This document shows positions 1 to 6,050 of a DNA stretch of 6,866 nt, piece by piece. The stretch spans positions 1 to 6,866 of the forward strand of contig JASFPJ010000177.1 in assembly GCA_050116035.1 (NCBI GenBank). Direction: 5' to 3'. Within the stretch, counting starts at the first letter, position 1. The number at the start of each line of letters is the position of its first letter. A program made the position numbers and the translations under genes. This stretch comes from SOIA01 sp050116035 (GTDB taxonomy: Bacteria; Acidobacteriota; Aminicenantia; Aminicenantales; Aminicenantaceae). Under the pieces are notes generated by a model that worked only from the letters and a program-made list of their open reading frames with translations, had not been told where the DNA came from and did no database searches.

Positions 1-34
1 AAAAATGGACCGGAGACTCAAAGGCCTCCGGCCC
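1..34 (-). terminator. Rho-independent terminator after the outer-membrane protein gene
   Basis: Read on the minus strand, positions 34 to 26 (GGGCCGGAG) pair with 15 to 7 (CTCCGGTCC) as a 9-bp GC-rich stem containing one G-U pair. The loop is 10 nt, and an A followed by at least five T residues runs to the window edge. The stop codon of the outer-membrane protein gene lies 28 bp upstream of the stem. This is the textbook shape of an intrinsic terminator and marks the end of that transcript. The T tract may continue past the window. Confidence 0.8.
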
Positions 35-62
35 TGAGTATTCCCTGTCTTAAATTTTTCTC

Positions 63-1433
63 TTAAAGCTTGATTCCAATACTGAAACCCGCATTGAGGT
101 CTGGGACAGAAGCATTTCCAGTCAGAATCCATGGGCCTTCACGGAAAATTCTGTCGTACATGTATGCATCAATGTAAAATCCGTTCTTCATGTTGACTGT
201 AAAGCCGAAGGCTGTAGTGAGTGAGGAGGTGGGTTCTGCGGTGACTGTATCCCAGTCTTCTGTGAGAGGGTCAGTGTCAATATTAATGAGAGACTTCTCC
301 TTGTAAGTCTCGAAAGTGACAGATGCCCGCATGGTGAACCACGAGAACAGGCGTTTTTCAGCAAACACTCTCAGGATGGGGAAAGAAGAGATTTTCGGAT
401 TATCCTTTTGGGTATCCGTGGCCGTTGTCTGTATAGTCGTTTCAACTGTGGATTTACCTTTGGCAAAGCCCGCCTGAATGCCAAAATTATAGCCATCTCC
501 ATGGAAAAGAGGCCCCACGAGAAAAATGAGCCCATTCTGGGATCGCTTGTAGGTCGTTCCATCATCCGCAGTGGCAAGATCTGGGTCGATTTCCAGAGAG
601 CCTCCGTAAGAGAGATAGAAAAGATTGGCCACCACGTCCGTGTTGTCACCGAGCACATAGCTTGCTCTGATGTTGGCATCCACATCTGTCCCTGAGAATG
701 AGGCAGTCTCGCTGTCAGCTGTTGAGGCCGCGGCAATCGTGTATTCATAGTTATATTTCGGCTTGCCGAAACCAATATCCAGGTTTAGGCGTAATTTGTC
801 ATTCAACATCGTGTAACCGGCTCCTGCCCGGAACATCACTGTCGAGATTTTTTTCTCGAACGTATCATCTCTTTCTGTGGATGGATCCTGGGGATCATTA
901 ATCCGATTTCCTGAAACTCCGCGCCCGATAGTGTTGAGACCGAATCCAACTTTTAACTTATCACCCAGGGGAAGAGCGTAGTAGAGGCCGAAGGATCTCA
1001 CTCCATTCAGGTTTGTCACATTCACGCCATCGACTCCCACATTTGCCTGGCCACACAGCGGAGCGACCAGGCCGTTCAGGTCGTTGATGTCTTGACCCGG
1101 TCCAACCCAGATATTGTCTCTGTAGCTTCCATAGCGTTTGCCGATTTGAAGTCCGAGCATTCCGGGCAAGTTGAGTGCCTCTAATTTAATAAAGCCGTAA
1201 CCACTGTAGGTTAATGTGGCCGAATCCATATCAATATTCACGAAATTCGGATGGTCCAGCATGAAAGTGGGATTGAGTAGGGCATCGACCGAGGTGACGA
1301 CCATTCCTAAGGGGGAGTACTCATGATAGACAGTGCCACTCAGAACAATCTTACGGGAATCCGTGGCTGATGCATGAATGGTTAAAACCAAGACAAGAGC
1401 CCCAATTGCAGCTAACTTTCCGATTCGTTTCAT
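63..1433 (-). CDS. Putative outer-membrane beta-barrel protein (456 aa)
   Basis: I do not recognise a named family. The protein begins with a typical Sec signal peptide: basic MKRIGK, a hydrophobic core at residues 7-19, and an A-S-A cleavage site at about residue 23. The remainder has many short alternating polar/hydrophobic strands rich in Gly, Tyr and Phe, separated by acidic Asp/Thr/Ser-rich loops, and the chain ends in a strand-like GFSIGIKL. Together these suggest a secreted outer-membrane barrel, perhaps a porin or transporter-like protein; substrate and strand number cannot be read by eye. The last residue is Leu rather than the more common Phe. The open frame extends 12 codons further upstream (to 1469), but the ATG at 1433 has an AAGGAGG 9 nt before it and starts the signal peptide exactly, so I chose it. 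The gene has its own upstream region and a terminator, so it is probably monocistronic. Confidence is high that it is a real exported protein and lower for the barrel assignment. Confidence 0.85.
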   Translation of the reverse strand: MKRIGKLAAIGALVLVLTIHASATDSRKIVLSGTVYHEYSPLGMVVTSVDALLNPTFMLDHPNFVNIDMDSATLTYSGYGFIKLEALNLPGMLGLQIGKRYGSYRDNIWVGPGQDINDLNGLVAPLCGQANVGVDGVNVTNLNGVRSFGLYYALPLGDKLKVGFGLNTIGRGVSGNRINDPQDPSTERDDTFEKKISTVMFRAGAGYTMLNDKLRLNLDIGFGKPKYNYEYTIAAASTADSETASFSGTDVDANIRASYVLGDNTDVVANLFYLSYGGSLEIDPDLATADDGTTYKRSQNGLIFLVGPLFHGDGYNFGIQAGFAKGKSTVETTIQTTATDTQKDNPKISSFPILRVFAEKRLFSWFTMRASVTFETYKEKSLINIDTDPLTEDWDTVTAEPTSSLTTAFGFTVNMKNGFYIDAYMYDRIFREGPWILTGNASVPDLNAGFSIGIKL

Positions 1434-1442
1434 TTTAAATTT

Positions 1443-1449
1443 CCTCCTT
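1443..1449 (-). promoter_or_regulatory. Shine-Dalgarno site fixing the start of the outer-membrane protein
   Basis: AAGGAGG on the minus strand, 9 nt before the ATG at 1431-1433. It favours that ATG over the upstream in-frame ATG at 1467-1469, which would put a 12-residue extension in front of the signal peptide and would place this SD inside the coding region. Confidence 0.85.
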
Positions 1450-1490
1450 AGCCATGAAATTGAGGTCAAATCTCCCTTCGCTTATCTCTT

Positions 1491-1519
1491 TTTATTGCAT
1501 ATCTTTACGGGGGAATCAA
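1491..1519 (-). promoter_or_regulatory. Candidate sigma70-type promoter of the outer-membrane protein gene
   Basis: On the minus strand TTGATT (1519-1514) and AATAAA (1496-1491) are separated by 17 nt. Each matches the consensus at 4 of 6 positions. Transcription would start near 1484, giving a leader of about 50 nt that includes the Shine-Dalgarno site. The boxes are weak and the assignment rests on spacing and position only. The -35 box overlaps the repeat cluster described separately. Confidence 0.3.
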
Positions 1520-1549
1520 TCGCCTTTAGAGGTGATTATGGAGGTGATT
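1518..1549. repeat. Operator-like cluster of three AATCACCT-type half-sites
   Basis: Plus-strand GAGGTGATT occurs at 1529-1537 and again at 1541-1549, a 12-bp period. AATCGCCT at 1518-1525 is the inverted counterpart of AGGTGATT at 1530-1537, with 7 of 8 positions complementary and a TTAG spacer. The cluster lies about 85-115 bp upstream of the outer-membrane protein start and touches the candidate -35 box. The arrangement looks like a binding site for a dimeric regulator, but no regulator can be named and chance is not excluded. Confidence 0.4.
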
Positions 1550-1741
1550 TTTCGTCTTTCCCAGGGGAAATCTTTGATTTTTCAGAGTGGATTTTCGAGA
1601 AAAATCTTATTTTAGGAATACTGATCCAATGAATGCTTAGAAATTCCTTTATCTGTTGACTGGTGGGTTGGTCGTCTGAATTTAGATTTTAAAAGGGACA
1701 CTCGGTGGTAAAGTTAGTTTGAATCAGTAAATAGACCGTAA

Positions 1742-2392
1742 TCAGTCCTTGGTGATGATTTGTTTTTGCTGGGACAGCTTTTTTAGCTTTGAAAACCTAC
1801 TGAAAAGCTGTTCGAGGTAGGTTCTTGCCTTAAGTTTCCCTTTGCTCAGGAACTGGATAGAGAATATCACGCGCTCAAGACAGCGGATTTTTTCGTCCTT
1901 TTTATAAAAATCCTGTTGTCCAGGGAAAATGATCTTTTGTTCATACCTGCATTTCTCGACGCTTTGGTAGATGGCTTCTCCAATCTCATTTTTCGGCTGG
2001 CTCCTTTCGTCCGGTATAAACAATAGACCTTTGTCCTTTTCAATTTTGTCTCTGGCATACTCCAGGGAGAGGAGGGCATCCCTGTCAGTGAATGATTCCA
2101 TTCTTTGTGCGTATTCCATTAAAGGGGCTTCTATATGAAAAGCGAGCCAGGCCATTCGCTCATCTTTTAAAATATCTTCTTCAGGAGAGATTCTTTTTGG
2201 GGCAGAGGCTTGTTTTTTTTCGATGATTCGGTCTTCTTGATAAGAGCCGTGCTTCTCGAGAAAACCGCAGGTTTGAGGGCAGTGAATCTCCTTCTCTCTG
2301 AGAAGACCGCAACAAAGGCTGCATAGATAGTCATTCAATGCTGGACAGAAACGTTTTCCTTTTCGTTGTTTACACTTTGTGCATTTAGCCAT
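1742..2392 (-). CDS. Unrecognised protein with eight-cysteine N-terminal zinc-binding-like module (216 aa)
   Basis: The first 45 residues carry Cys at 4, 7, 16, 24, 27, 28, 38 and 42, in the order CTKC, FCPAL, CSLCCG, and IHCPQTC. Two or more CxxC pairs of this kind normally bind zinc, or less often an Fe-S cluster. I have a general impression that similar CPAL...CCG...CPxxC N-termini occur in other uncharacterised bacterial proteins, but cannot name a family or a function. Residues about 47-75 are charged and probably a linker. The remainder (about 76-216) looks helical and basic towards the end, with no signal peptide or membrane segment, so a cytoplasmic protein is likely. The ATG at 2392 is the only usable start, because an in-frame stop lies at 2420-2422 and the Cys module begins at residue 4. 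It lacks an evident Shine-Dalgarno sequence. Upstream lies a transposable element, so its promoter may be young or inside that element. Confidence 0.85.
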   Translation of the reverse strand: MAKCTKCKQRKGKRFCPALNDYLCSLCCGLLREKEIHCPQTCGFLEKHGSYQEDRIIEKKQASAPKRISPEEDILKDERMAWLAFHIEAPLMEYAQRMESFTDRDALLSLEYARDKIEKDKGLLFIPDERSQPKNEIGEAIYQSVEKCRYEQKIIFPGQQDFYKKDEKIRCLERVIFSIQFLSKGKLKARTYLEQLFSRFSKLKKLSQQKQIITKD

Positions 2393-2423
2393 TGTTATGC
2401 AGGAAGAACAATGCTGCGTTTAA

Positions 2424-2436
2424 CCTGAATTATTCA
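2424..2436 (+). repeat. Left terminal inverted repeat of the MITE-like element
   Basis: CCTGAATTATTCA, preceded by TTAA. It pairs with the right repeat at 2685-2697 with a single mismatch at the fifth base. The match stops soon after the 13 bp, so the element is not a long perfect palindrome. Confidence 0.75.
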
Positions 2437-2684
2437 TAAAATATGCCGACACCATTTTCACAATTTCTTTTATGGATGTTTAATTCACCATATGTCAGCA
2501 TCTTTTATCCTTCGGGCGAGCCGATCTCACCGCATCTACTTTGTTACAGCGCAATCGCGGTGGACGACCACGTCATCACGAGCGATCGAAGAGAGTGTGG
2601 TGATCTCATCATTCTTCGCGACCAGCATGAGATTGTCACATTCGCTACACTCTTCGCAACAGAGTCTACGGCAACCTCGACTCG

Positions 2685-2697
2685 TGAATAATCCAGG
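2685..2697 (-). repeat. Right terminal inverted repeat of the MITE-like element
   Basis: TGAATAATCCAGG on the plus strand, that is CCTGGATTATTCA on the minus strand, followed by TTAA at 2698-2701. The element ends 11 bp short of the stop codon of the DUF498 gene (2713-2715), so the insertion did not damage coding sequence. Confidence 0.75.
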
Positions 2698-2712
2698 TTA
2701 ACAAACAAATCC

Positions 2713-3051
2713 TTAGCAGGTTAGATGAAAAGCGCCGATTGTCTTTTTCTCGGAGGCGATTTCGTTGTAACGTTGAACAGCATTTTCTGTTTTTTCTATG
2801 ATTAGAATAATGTCCTTCGATTGAGCGGCTTCCTTCACTTCCTCTTCCACTTTCATGATTCCATAAAAGCCTGTTCCTATGACGAGAACTTCAGGGTTTT
2901 CCTGGAAGACGTCCTCAATGTCTATGAGAGAGAGTTTGTGTCCGGTTTCCCGCCACCATGAGTCGTTTATTTTATCTGGGAAGAGAATAAGGTCAGAAGT
3001 ATAGGCCTGGCCCTCAATTTCCATTCGACCAAAAGTGTAAGATTCGATCAT
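2713..3051 (-). CDS. Mth938-like (DUF498) domain protein, 112 aa
   Basis: The whole protein is one Mth938-like/DUF498 domain. Telling stretches are YTSDLILFPD (residues 17-26), WWRETGHKLSL (32-42), the PEVLVIGTG block (53-61) followed by GIMKV (64-68), and the C-terminal HLTC (109-112). The size matches the usual single-domain bacterial and archaeal members, whose biochemical function is not established; a eukaryotic relative (NDUFAF3) helps assemble respiratory complex I. It is cytoplasmic, with no signal peptide or membrane segment. Its ATG (3051-3049) overlaps the rnc stop as ATGA and has no Shine-Dalgarno sequence of its own, so translation is probably coupled to rnc. It is the last gene of the operon, and a MITE-like element begins 11 bp behind its stop. 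Family assignment is secure; role is unknown. Confidence 0.92.
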   Translation of the reverse strand: MIESYTFGRMEIEGQAYTSDLILFPDKINDSWWRETGHKLSLIDIEDVFQENPEVLVIGTGFYGIMKVEEEVKEAAQSKDIILIIEKTENAVQRYNEIASEKKTIGAFHLTC

Positions 3052-3794
3052 TTTCGTTTTTTCATTAAAAATGTATCAGAAGAGAAAACCTTTATTTTTT
3101 TCCCATGGATGCCTTTCAGAGCCTTTTGAGCCGCACTCTGTTCAGCCTTTTTTTTGGAACTGCCTTTTGACTTTGCCAGAGACTTTTTTTCCAGAAAAAC
3201 CTCTACGATGAAGCTTTTTTTATGGTCAGGTCCTGTGGTTGTCACTGTTTTATAGGCTGGGGCTGGAAGGTTCTTCTTCTGCAGGTATTCCTGCAGGGCC
3301 GATTTGTAGTTGTTGATCATATATCTCTTGGCTTTGATTTTCTTGAAAATGAATTCCAATTGAGGGAGAAGGAATTTTTTTGCCGCTTTTAGCCCGCCGT
3401 CTAAATATATAGCTGCCACCAAAGCTTCAAAAGCTCCGGCCAGAATAGTCTTTTTTTTCCGGCCTCCGCTTTTTTCTTCCCCTTTGCCAAGGAGGATGTT
3501 TTTGTCGAGTTTGATTCTCTTCCCGAATTCGGATAACGATGTCGTGTTGGCGGCTGTTGACTTGAGTTTGGAGAGTTCCCCTTCGGATAGTTCATTGTAC
3601 ACCGAATAGAGGTAATCGGCCACAATGAGCCCGAGGACTGAATCTCCCAGGAATTCCAGAGTTTCATTGTCCGAGTCTACGTCTTGCTGGTTTTCGTAGG
3701 CGTAAGAACTGTGAGTCAATGCCTGGAGGAGGATATTCTTGTCTTTGAACCTGTATCCTATCTTTTTTTCACACTGTGAGATGTTTCTTTTCAT
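3048..3794 (-). CDS. rnc: Ribonuclease III (248 aa)
   Basis: Double-strand-specific endoribonuclease used in rRNA and mRNA processing. The N-terminal nuclease domain holds ALTHSSY (residues 25-31) and the signature NETLEFLGDSVLG (43-55), in which E47 and D51 correspond to E. coli E41 and D45. The second catalytic pair lies in ILAGAFEALVAAIYLDGG (117-134): E123 corresponds to E. coli E117, but the residue equivalent to catalytic D114 is Gly (G120, codon GGA at 3437-3435). A double-stranded RNA binding domain follows (about 161-229: NYKSALQEYLQ ... GSSKKKAEQSAAQKAL), then a basic tail of about 19 residues ending KKRK. Length is slightly above the usual 220-235. The ATG at 3794 has GGAGAG 12 nt upstream, a rather long spacing. 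The gene begins 31 nt after pyrC and overlaps the next gene by 4 nt. Identity is secure; full catalytic strength is open because of G120. Confidence 0.95.
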   Translation of the reverse strand: MKRNISQCEKKIGYRFKDKNILLQALTHSSYAYENQQDVDSDNETLEFLGDSVLGLIVADYLYSVYNELSEGELSKLKSTAANTTSLSEFGKRIKLDKNILLGKGEEKSGGRKKKTILAGAFEALVAAIYLDGGLKAAKKFLLPQLEFIFKKIKAKRYMINNYKSALQEYLQKKNLPAPAYKTVTTTGPDHKKSFIVEVFLEKKSLAKSKGSSKKKAEQSAAQKALKGIHGKKIKVFSSDTFLMKKRK

Positions 3795-3825
3795 GAAAGA
3801 ATGACACTCTCCGAAGCATTGACTG

Positions 3826-5121
3826 TTATACTTTTTTTAAGGATGAAGAGGAGTAAGCGATTTTTCCTCCGACTATTGTCATTTCAGGCGCACCCCTTAA
3901 TTCCCAACCGTGAAAAGGATTGTTCCTGCTTTTGGATTTGAAAGAGTTCACATCCACGACAATTTTTTTCCTCAGATTCAGAAGCGTCAAGTCTGCATCC
4001 GCTCCTTTGCATATCTTGCCCTTGTTTTCAAGCCTCAGGATCAGAGCTGGATTTGTGGAAATCATCTCGACAAATCTGGAGAGGGAGATGACTTTTTCAT
4101 TCACCAGTTTATCCAGAAGGAGAGGAACCGCTGTTTCCAGGCCGCTTATGCCGAATGGAGCGATGTCGAATTCGACATCCTTCTCATCGACAGTATGAGG
4201 AGCATGGTCTGTGGCGAATACGTCTATTGTTCCGTCTTTTACGGCTTTTTTGAGCGCTCGGGCATCTTCTTTGCTCCTCAAAGGGGGATTCATCTTCAGG
4301 TTCGTGTCATAGCTTTCAATCATTGAATCCGTCAGAAAAAGATGATGGGGAGTCGCCTCAGCCGTGACTTTCACCCTTTTTTTCTTTGCTTCCTTGATGA
4401 GGGCCACGGCTCCTTTGACGCTGAGATGGGCGATATGGATGGCCGCATCCGCCTTTTGCGCAAGTATGATGTCTCGTGCGACTATCGTTTCTTCAGATGA
4501 GGCAGGAATCCCCCTGAGCCCAAAGAGATAAGAATAATATCCTTCATGCATGACCCCATCGGCGCTTAGATTTTTGTCTTCACAGTGGTCGATGATGACT
4601 GTGTTGAGAATTTTTGAATATTCCAGAGCCCGGCGCATCACCTGGCTGTTCTGGACAGGCATCCCATCATCCGAAAAGGCGACAACCCCAGCGTCTATTA
4701 GATCCGCCATATCCGTGAGCTCTTCACCCTTTTCCTCTTTGGTTATCGAAGCGATCGGGAAGACATTCACGGCAGCCTTCTTCTTGGCTTCAGAAATAAT
4801 GAATTCGGTCACCCCCCGGTTGTCGTTGATAGGGTTGGTGTTGGGCATACAGGCAATAGACGTGAATCCTCCCTTTGCCGCCGCATGGGCACCCGTGGCG
4901 ATGGTCTCTTTATCTTCATAGCCGGGTTCTCGGAGGTGGACGTGCATGTCTATGAACCCTGGAGCGACCACCAATCCTGAGGCGTCGATACTTTTCATCC
5001 CGCCAGCGTTTATTTTCGGTTTGATGTCTATGATTTTTCCTTTGTCTATCAGAACGTCGAGCTTCTTATCTGTTCTGGAGGAAGGGTCGACGACTCTTCC
5101 ATTCTTAATCAATAGCTTCAC
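3826..5121 (-). CDS. pyrC: Dihydroorotase, class I (431 aa)
   Basis: Cyclises carbamoyl-aspartate to dihydroorotate, the third step of de novo pyrimidine synthesis, in the cytoplasm. It is an amidohydrolase-fold protein with all expected metal and catalytic residues: HVH at 60-62 in DMHVHLREPG, D152 in SDDG, H179 in IIDHCED, H232 in HIAHLS and D305 in FATDHAPH. MPNTNP (92-97) and NPPLR (278-282) are also family hallmarks. The FIDMHVHLREPG pattern, the aspartate D152 in place of the carboxylated lysine of the E. coli enzyme, and the length of about 430 place it with the Bacillus/Aquifex-type (class I) enzymes. The start codon is GTG (5121-5119), with TAGGAGG 8 nt upstream inside the 3' end of pyrB. 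The two genes overlap by 17 nt, so translational coupling is likely. In this class the enzyme can associate with aspartate carbamoyltransferase, the neighbouring product; that association is not shown by the sequence. Confidence 0.96.
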   Translation of the reverse strand: MKLLIKNGRVVDPSSRTDKKLDVLIDKGKIIDIKPKINAGGMKSIDASGLVVAPGFIDMHVHLREPGYEDKETIATGAHAAAKGGFTSIACMPNTNPINDNRGVTEFIISEAKKKAAVNVFPIASITKEEKGEELTDMADLIDAGVVAFSDDGMPVQNSQVMRRALEYSKILNTVIIDHCEDKNLSADGVMHEGYYSYLFGLRGIPASSEETIVARDIILAQKADAAIHIAHLSVKGAVALIKEAKKKRVKVTAEATPHHLFLTDSMIESYDTNLKMNPPLRSKEDARALKKAVKDGTIDVFATDHAPHTVDEKDVEFDIAPFGISGLETAVPLLLDKLVNEKVISLSRFVEMISTNPALILRLENKGKICKGADADLTLLNLRKKIVVDVNSFKSKSRNNPFHGWELRGAPEMTIVGGKIAYSSSSLKKV

Positions 5122-6043
5122 GTTCTTTTCCTCCTAACAAAAGGTAGAGAACGGCCATCCGGACAGCAATGCCATTTTCAACCTGCTTGAGTATCACAGA
5201 TTTTGCACAATCTGCCATGTCTGTCGAGATTTCAATCCCTCTGTTTATGGGTCCTGGATGCATGATAATGGCGTTCTTTTTAGCGCGCCGGAATCTTTGA
5301 GCGGTCAAGCTGTAAAGGTTTCTGTACTCCCGAACAGAGGGGAAGAAGTTTTTGGCCTGTCTTTCCAGTTGAATCCTGAGCATCATGATCACATCGGCTC
5401 CCTCCACCGCTCTATCCAGGTTGAAGTCGGTTTCTACTCCAAATTTTCTAAATTCCAGTGGAAGAAGAGCCGGAGGCCCCACAAGGGTCACTTGGGCTCC
5501 CATTTTGCGGAGAAGGAATATGTTTGAGCGTGCGACCCGGCTGTGGAGAATGTCTCCGACGATGATGATTTTCAGGCCTTCAAAGTTCTTTTTTTCCTGC
5601 CGTATTGTGAACGCATCCAGAAGAGCCTGGGTGGGGTGTTCGTGGGATCCGTCTCCGGCATTGATGATATTGGATCGGCTGAATGTGGAGGCATACAGGA
5701 TGGCTCCGGAACAGGAATGTCTGATGATGATGGCGTCGGGATTCATGGCCTCCAGGTTCAGGATCGTATCTTTGAAGGTTTCTCCTTTCACAGCGCTGCT
5801 GACTTTGAGATTAAAGTTGACAATATCCGCACTCAATCTTTTGGCGGCCAGCTCGAAGGAACTCCGGGTGCGTGTGCTGGGTTCAAAGAAGAGGTTGATA
5901 ATGGTTTTTCCTCTCAAAGTCGGGACTTTCTTGACTTCTCGAGTGGAAATTTCATAGAAGGATTCGGCTGTATCGAGAATAGTTGAGATTTCAGAAGAGG
6001 TGAGGTTCTGTATCCCGAGAAGATGCTTGTGTTTGAAAGCCAA
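5105..6043 (-). CDS. pyrB: Aspartate carbamoyltransferase catalytic subunit (312 aa)
   Basis: Condenses carbamoyl phosphate and aspartate to carbamoyl-aspartate, the second step of UMP synthesis. Carbamoyl-phosphate binding signature FFEPSTRTR at residues 52-60; the mobile-loop SAVKGET at 83-89 with K86; R108-H109; HPTQALLD at 136-143; GDILHSRVARSN at 163-174; the aspartate-binding MMLRIQLERQ at 220-229 with R223 and Q225; and MHPGPINRG at 261-269. Length (about 310) is standard and no active-site change is seen. The start is a TTG at 6043-6041: AGGAG lies 7 nt upstream and the resulting N-terminus (HLLGIQNLT) aligns with the family, while the first internal Met is at residue 100. The pyrR stop is only 10 nt upstream. 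No pyrI regulatory subunit gene is present, consistent with a simple trimeric or PyrC-associated enzyme. Confidence 0.96.
   Translation of the reverse strand: MAFKHKHLLGIQNLTSSEISTILDTAESFYEISTREVKKVPTLRGKTIINLFFEPSTRTRSSFELAAKRLSADIVNFNLKVSSAVKGETFKDTILNLEAMNPDAIIIRHSCSGAILYASTFSRSNIINAGDGSHEHPTQALLDAFTIRQEKKNFEGLKIIIVGDILHSRVARSNIFLLRKMGAQVTLVGPPALLPLEFRKFGVETDFNLDRAVEGADVIMMLRIQLERQAKNFFPSVREYRNLYSLTAQRFRRAKKNAIIMHPGPINRGIEISTDMADCAKSVILKQVENGIAVRMAVLYLLLGGKEREAID
5130..5136 (-). promoter_or_regulatory. Shine-Dalgarno site of pyrC inside the pyrB 3' end
   Basis: TAGGAGG on the minus strand, 8 nt before a GTG codon at 5121-5119. It supports GTG as the pyrC start, giving the KLLIKNGRVVDP N-terminus normal for dihydroorotases. 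It also makes the last codons of pyrB double as the pyrC ribosome binding site. Confidence 0.8.
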
Positions 6044-6050
6044 GTTTGCT

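Larger units (their letters stand above)
1434..1741. other. Intergenic region between the Cys-rich gene and the outer-membrane protein gene
   Basis: This is 308 bp without a convincing gene. It contains the Shine-Dalgarno site, the candidate promoter and the half-site cluster listed separately. It also has a small AT-rich hairpin (GATTTT at 1590-1595 with AAAATC at 1601-1606) without a T tract in either useful position. I see no terminator directly behind the Cys-rich gene that ends at 1742. The stretch from about 1607 to 1741 holds nothing I recognise. Confidence 0.6.
2420..2701. mobile_element. MITE-like element, 274 bp, TTAA target duplication
   Basis: Left end CCTGAATTATTCA (2424-2436) is the inverted copy of right end TGAATAATCCAGG (2685-2697), with 12 of 13 positions matching. 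Each end is directly bordered by TTAA (2420-2423 and 2698-2701), which reads as a 4-bp target-site duplication. The 274-bp interior is far too short for a transposase and encodes no recognisable one, so the element must be moved in trans, or is an internally deleted insertion sequence. TTAA target choice and CC-beginning ends recall the IS1380 family, which is related to piggyBac elements; that family link is my inference from the ends alone. The central part (about 2510-2690) is richer in GC than the flanking DNA and contains imperfect stems: CACCGC 2528-2533 with GCGGTG 2557-2562, and arms within 2587-2609 and 2628-2656. The element fills almost the whole 320-bp gap between two genes. Confidence 0.75.

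Noticed and set aside
408..901. Plus-strand frames and an alternative minus-strand frame within the outer-membrane protein gene
   Set aside because: They are low-quality peptides without start signals, overlapping a frame with signal peptide, ribosome site and terminator.
1434..1469. The 12-codon N-terminal extension of the outer-membrane protein from the ATG at 1469
   Set aside because: A strong Shine-Dalgarno sequence lies inside this extension 9 nt before the ATG at 1433, and the signal peptide begins exactly there.
1590..1606. Small hairpin GATTTT/AAAATC as a terminator of the Cys-rich gene
   Set aside because: The stem is only 6 bp and AT-rich, and no T tract follows it on the minus strand.
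1378..1632. 84-codon plus-strand frame across the outer-membrane gene start
   Set aside because: It overlaps the signal-peptide region and the regulatory repeats and has no ribosome site or recognisable features.
2443..2691. 82-codon plus-strand open frame, and an overlapping 69-codon frame, inside the MITE
   Set aside because: Both overlap each other and minus-strand open frames, have no good ribosome site, and the larger one runs into the terminal repeat. I treat them as products of the element's composition.
3910..5137. Plus-strand open frames opposite pyrC
   Set aside because: They are antisense shadows of a gene with complete catalytic motifs and have no recognisable product or ribosome sites.
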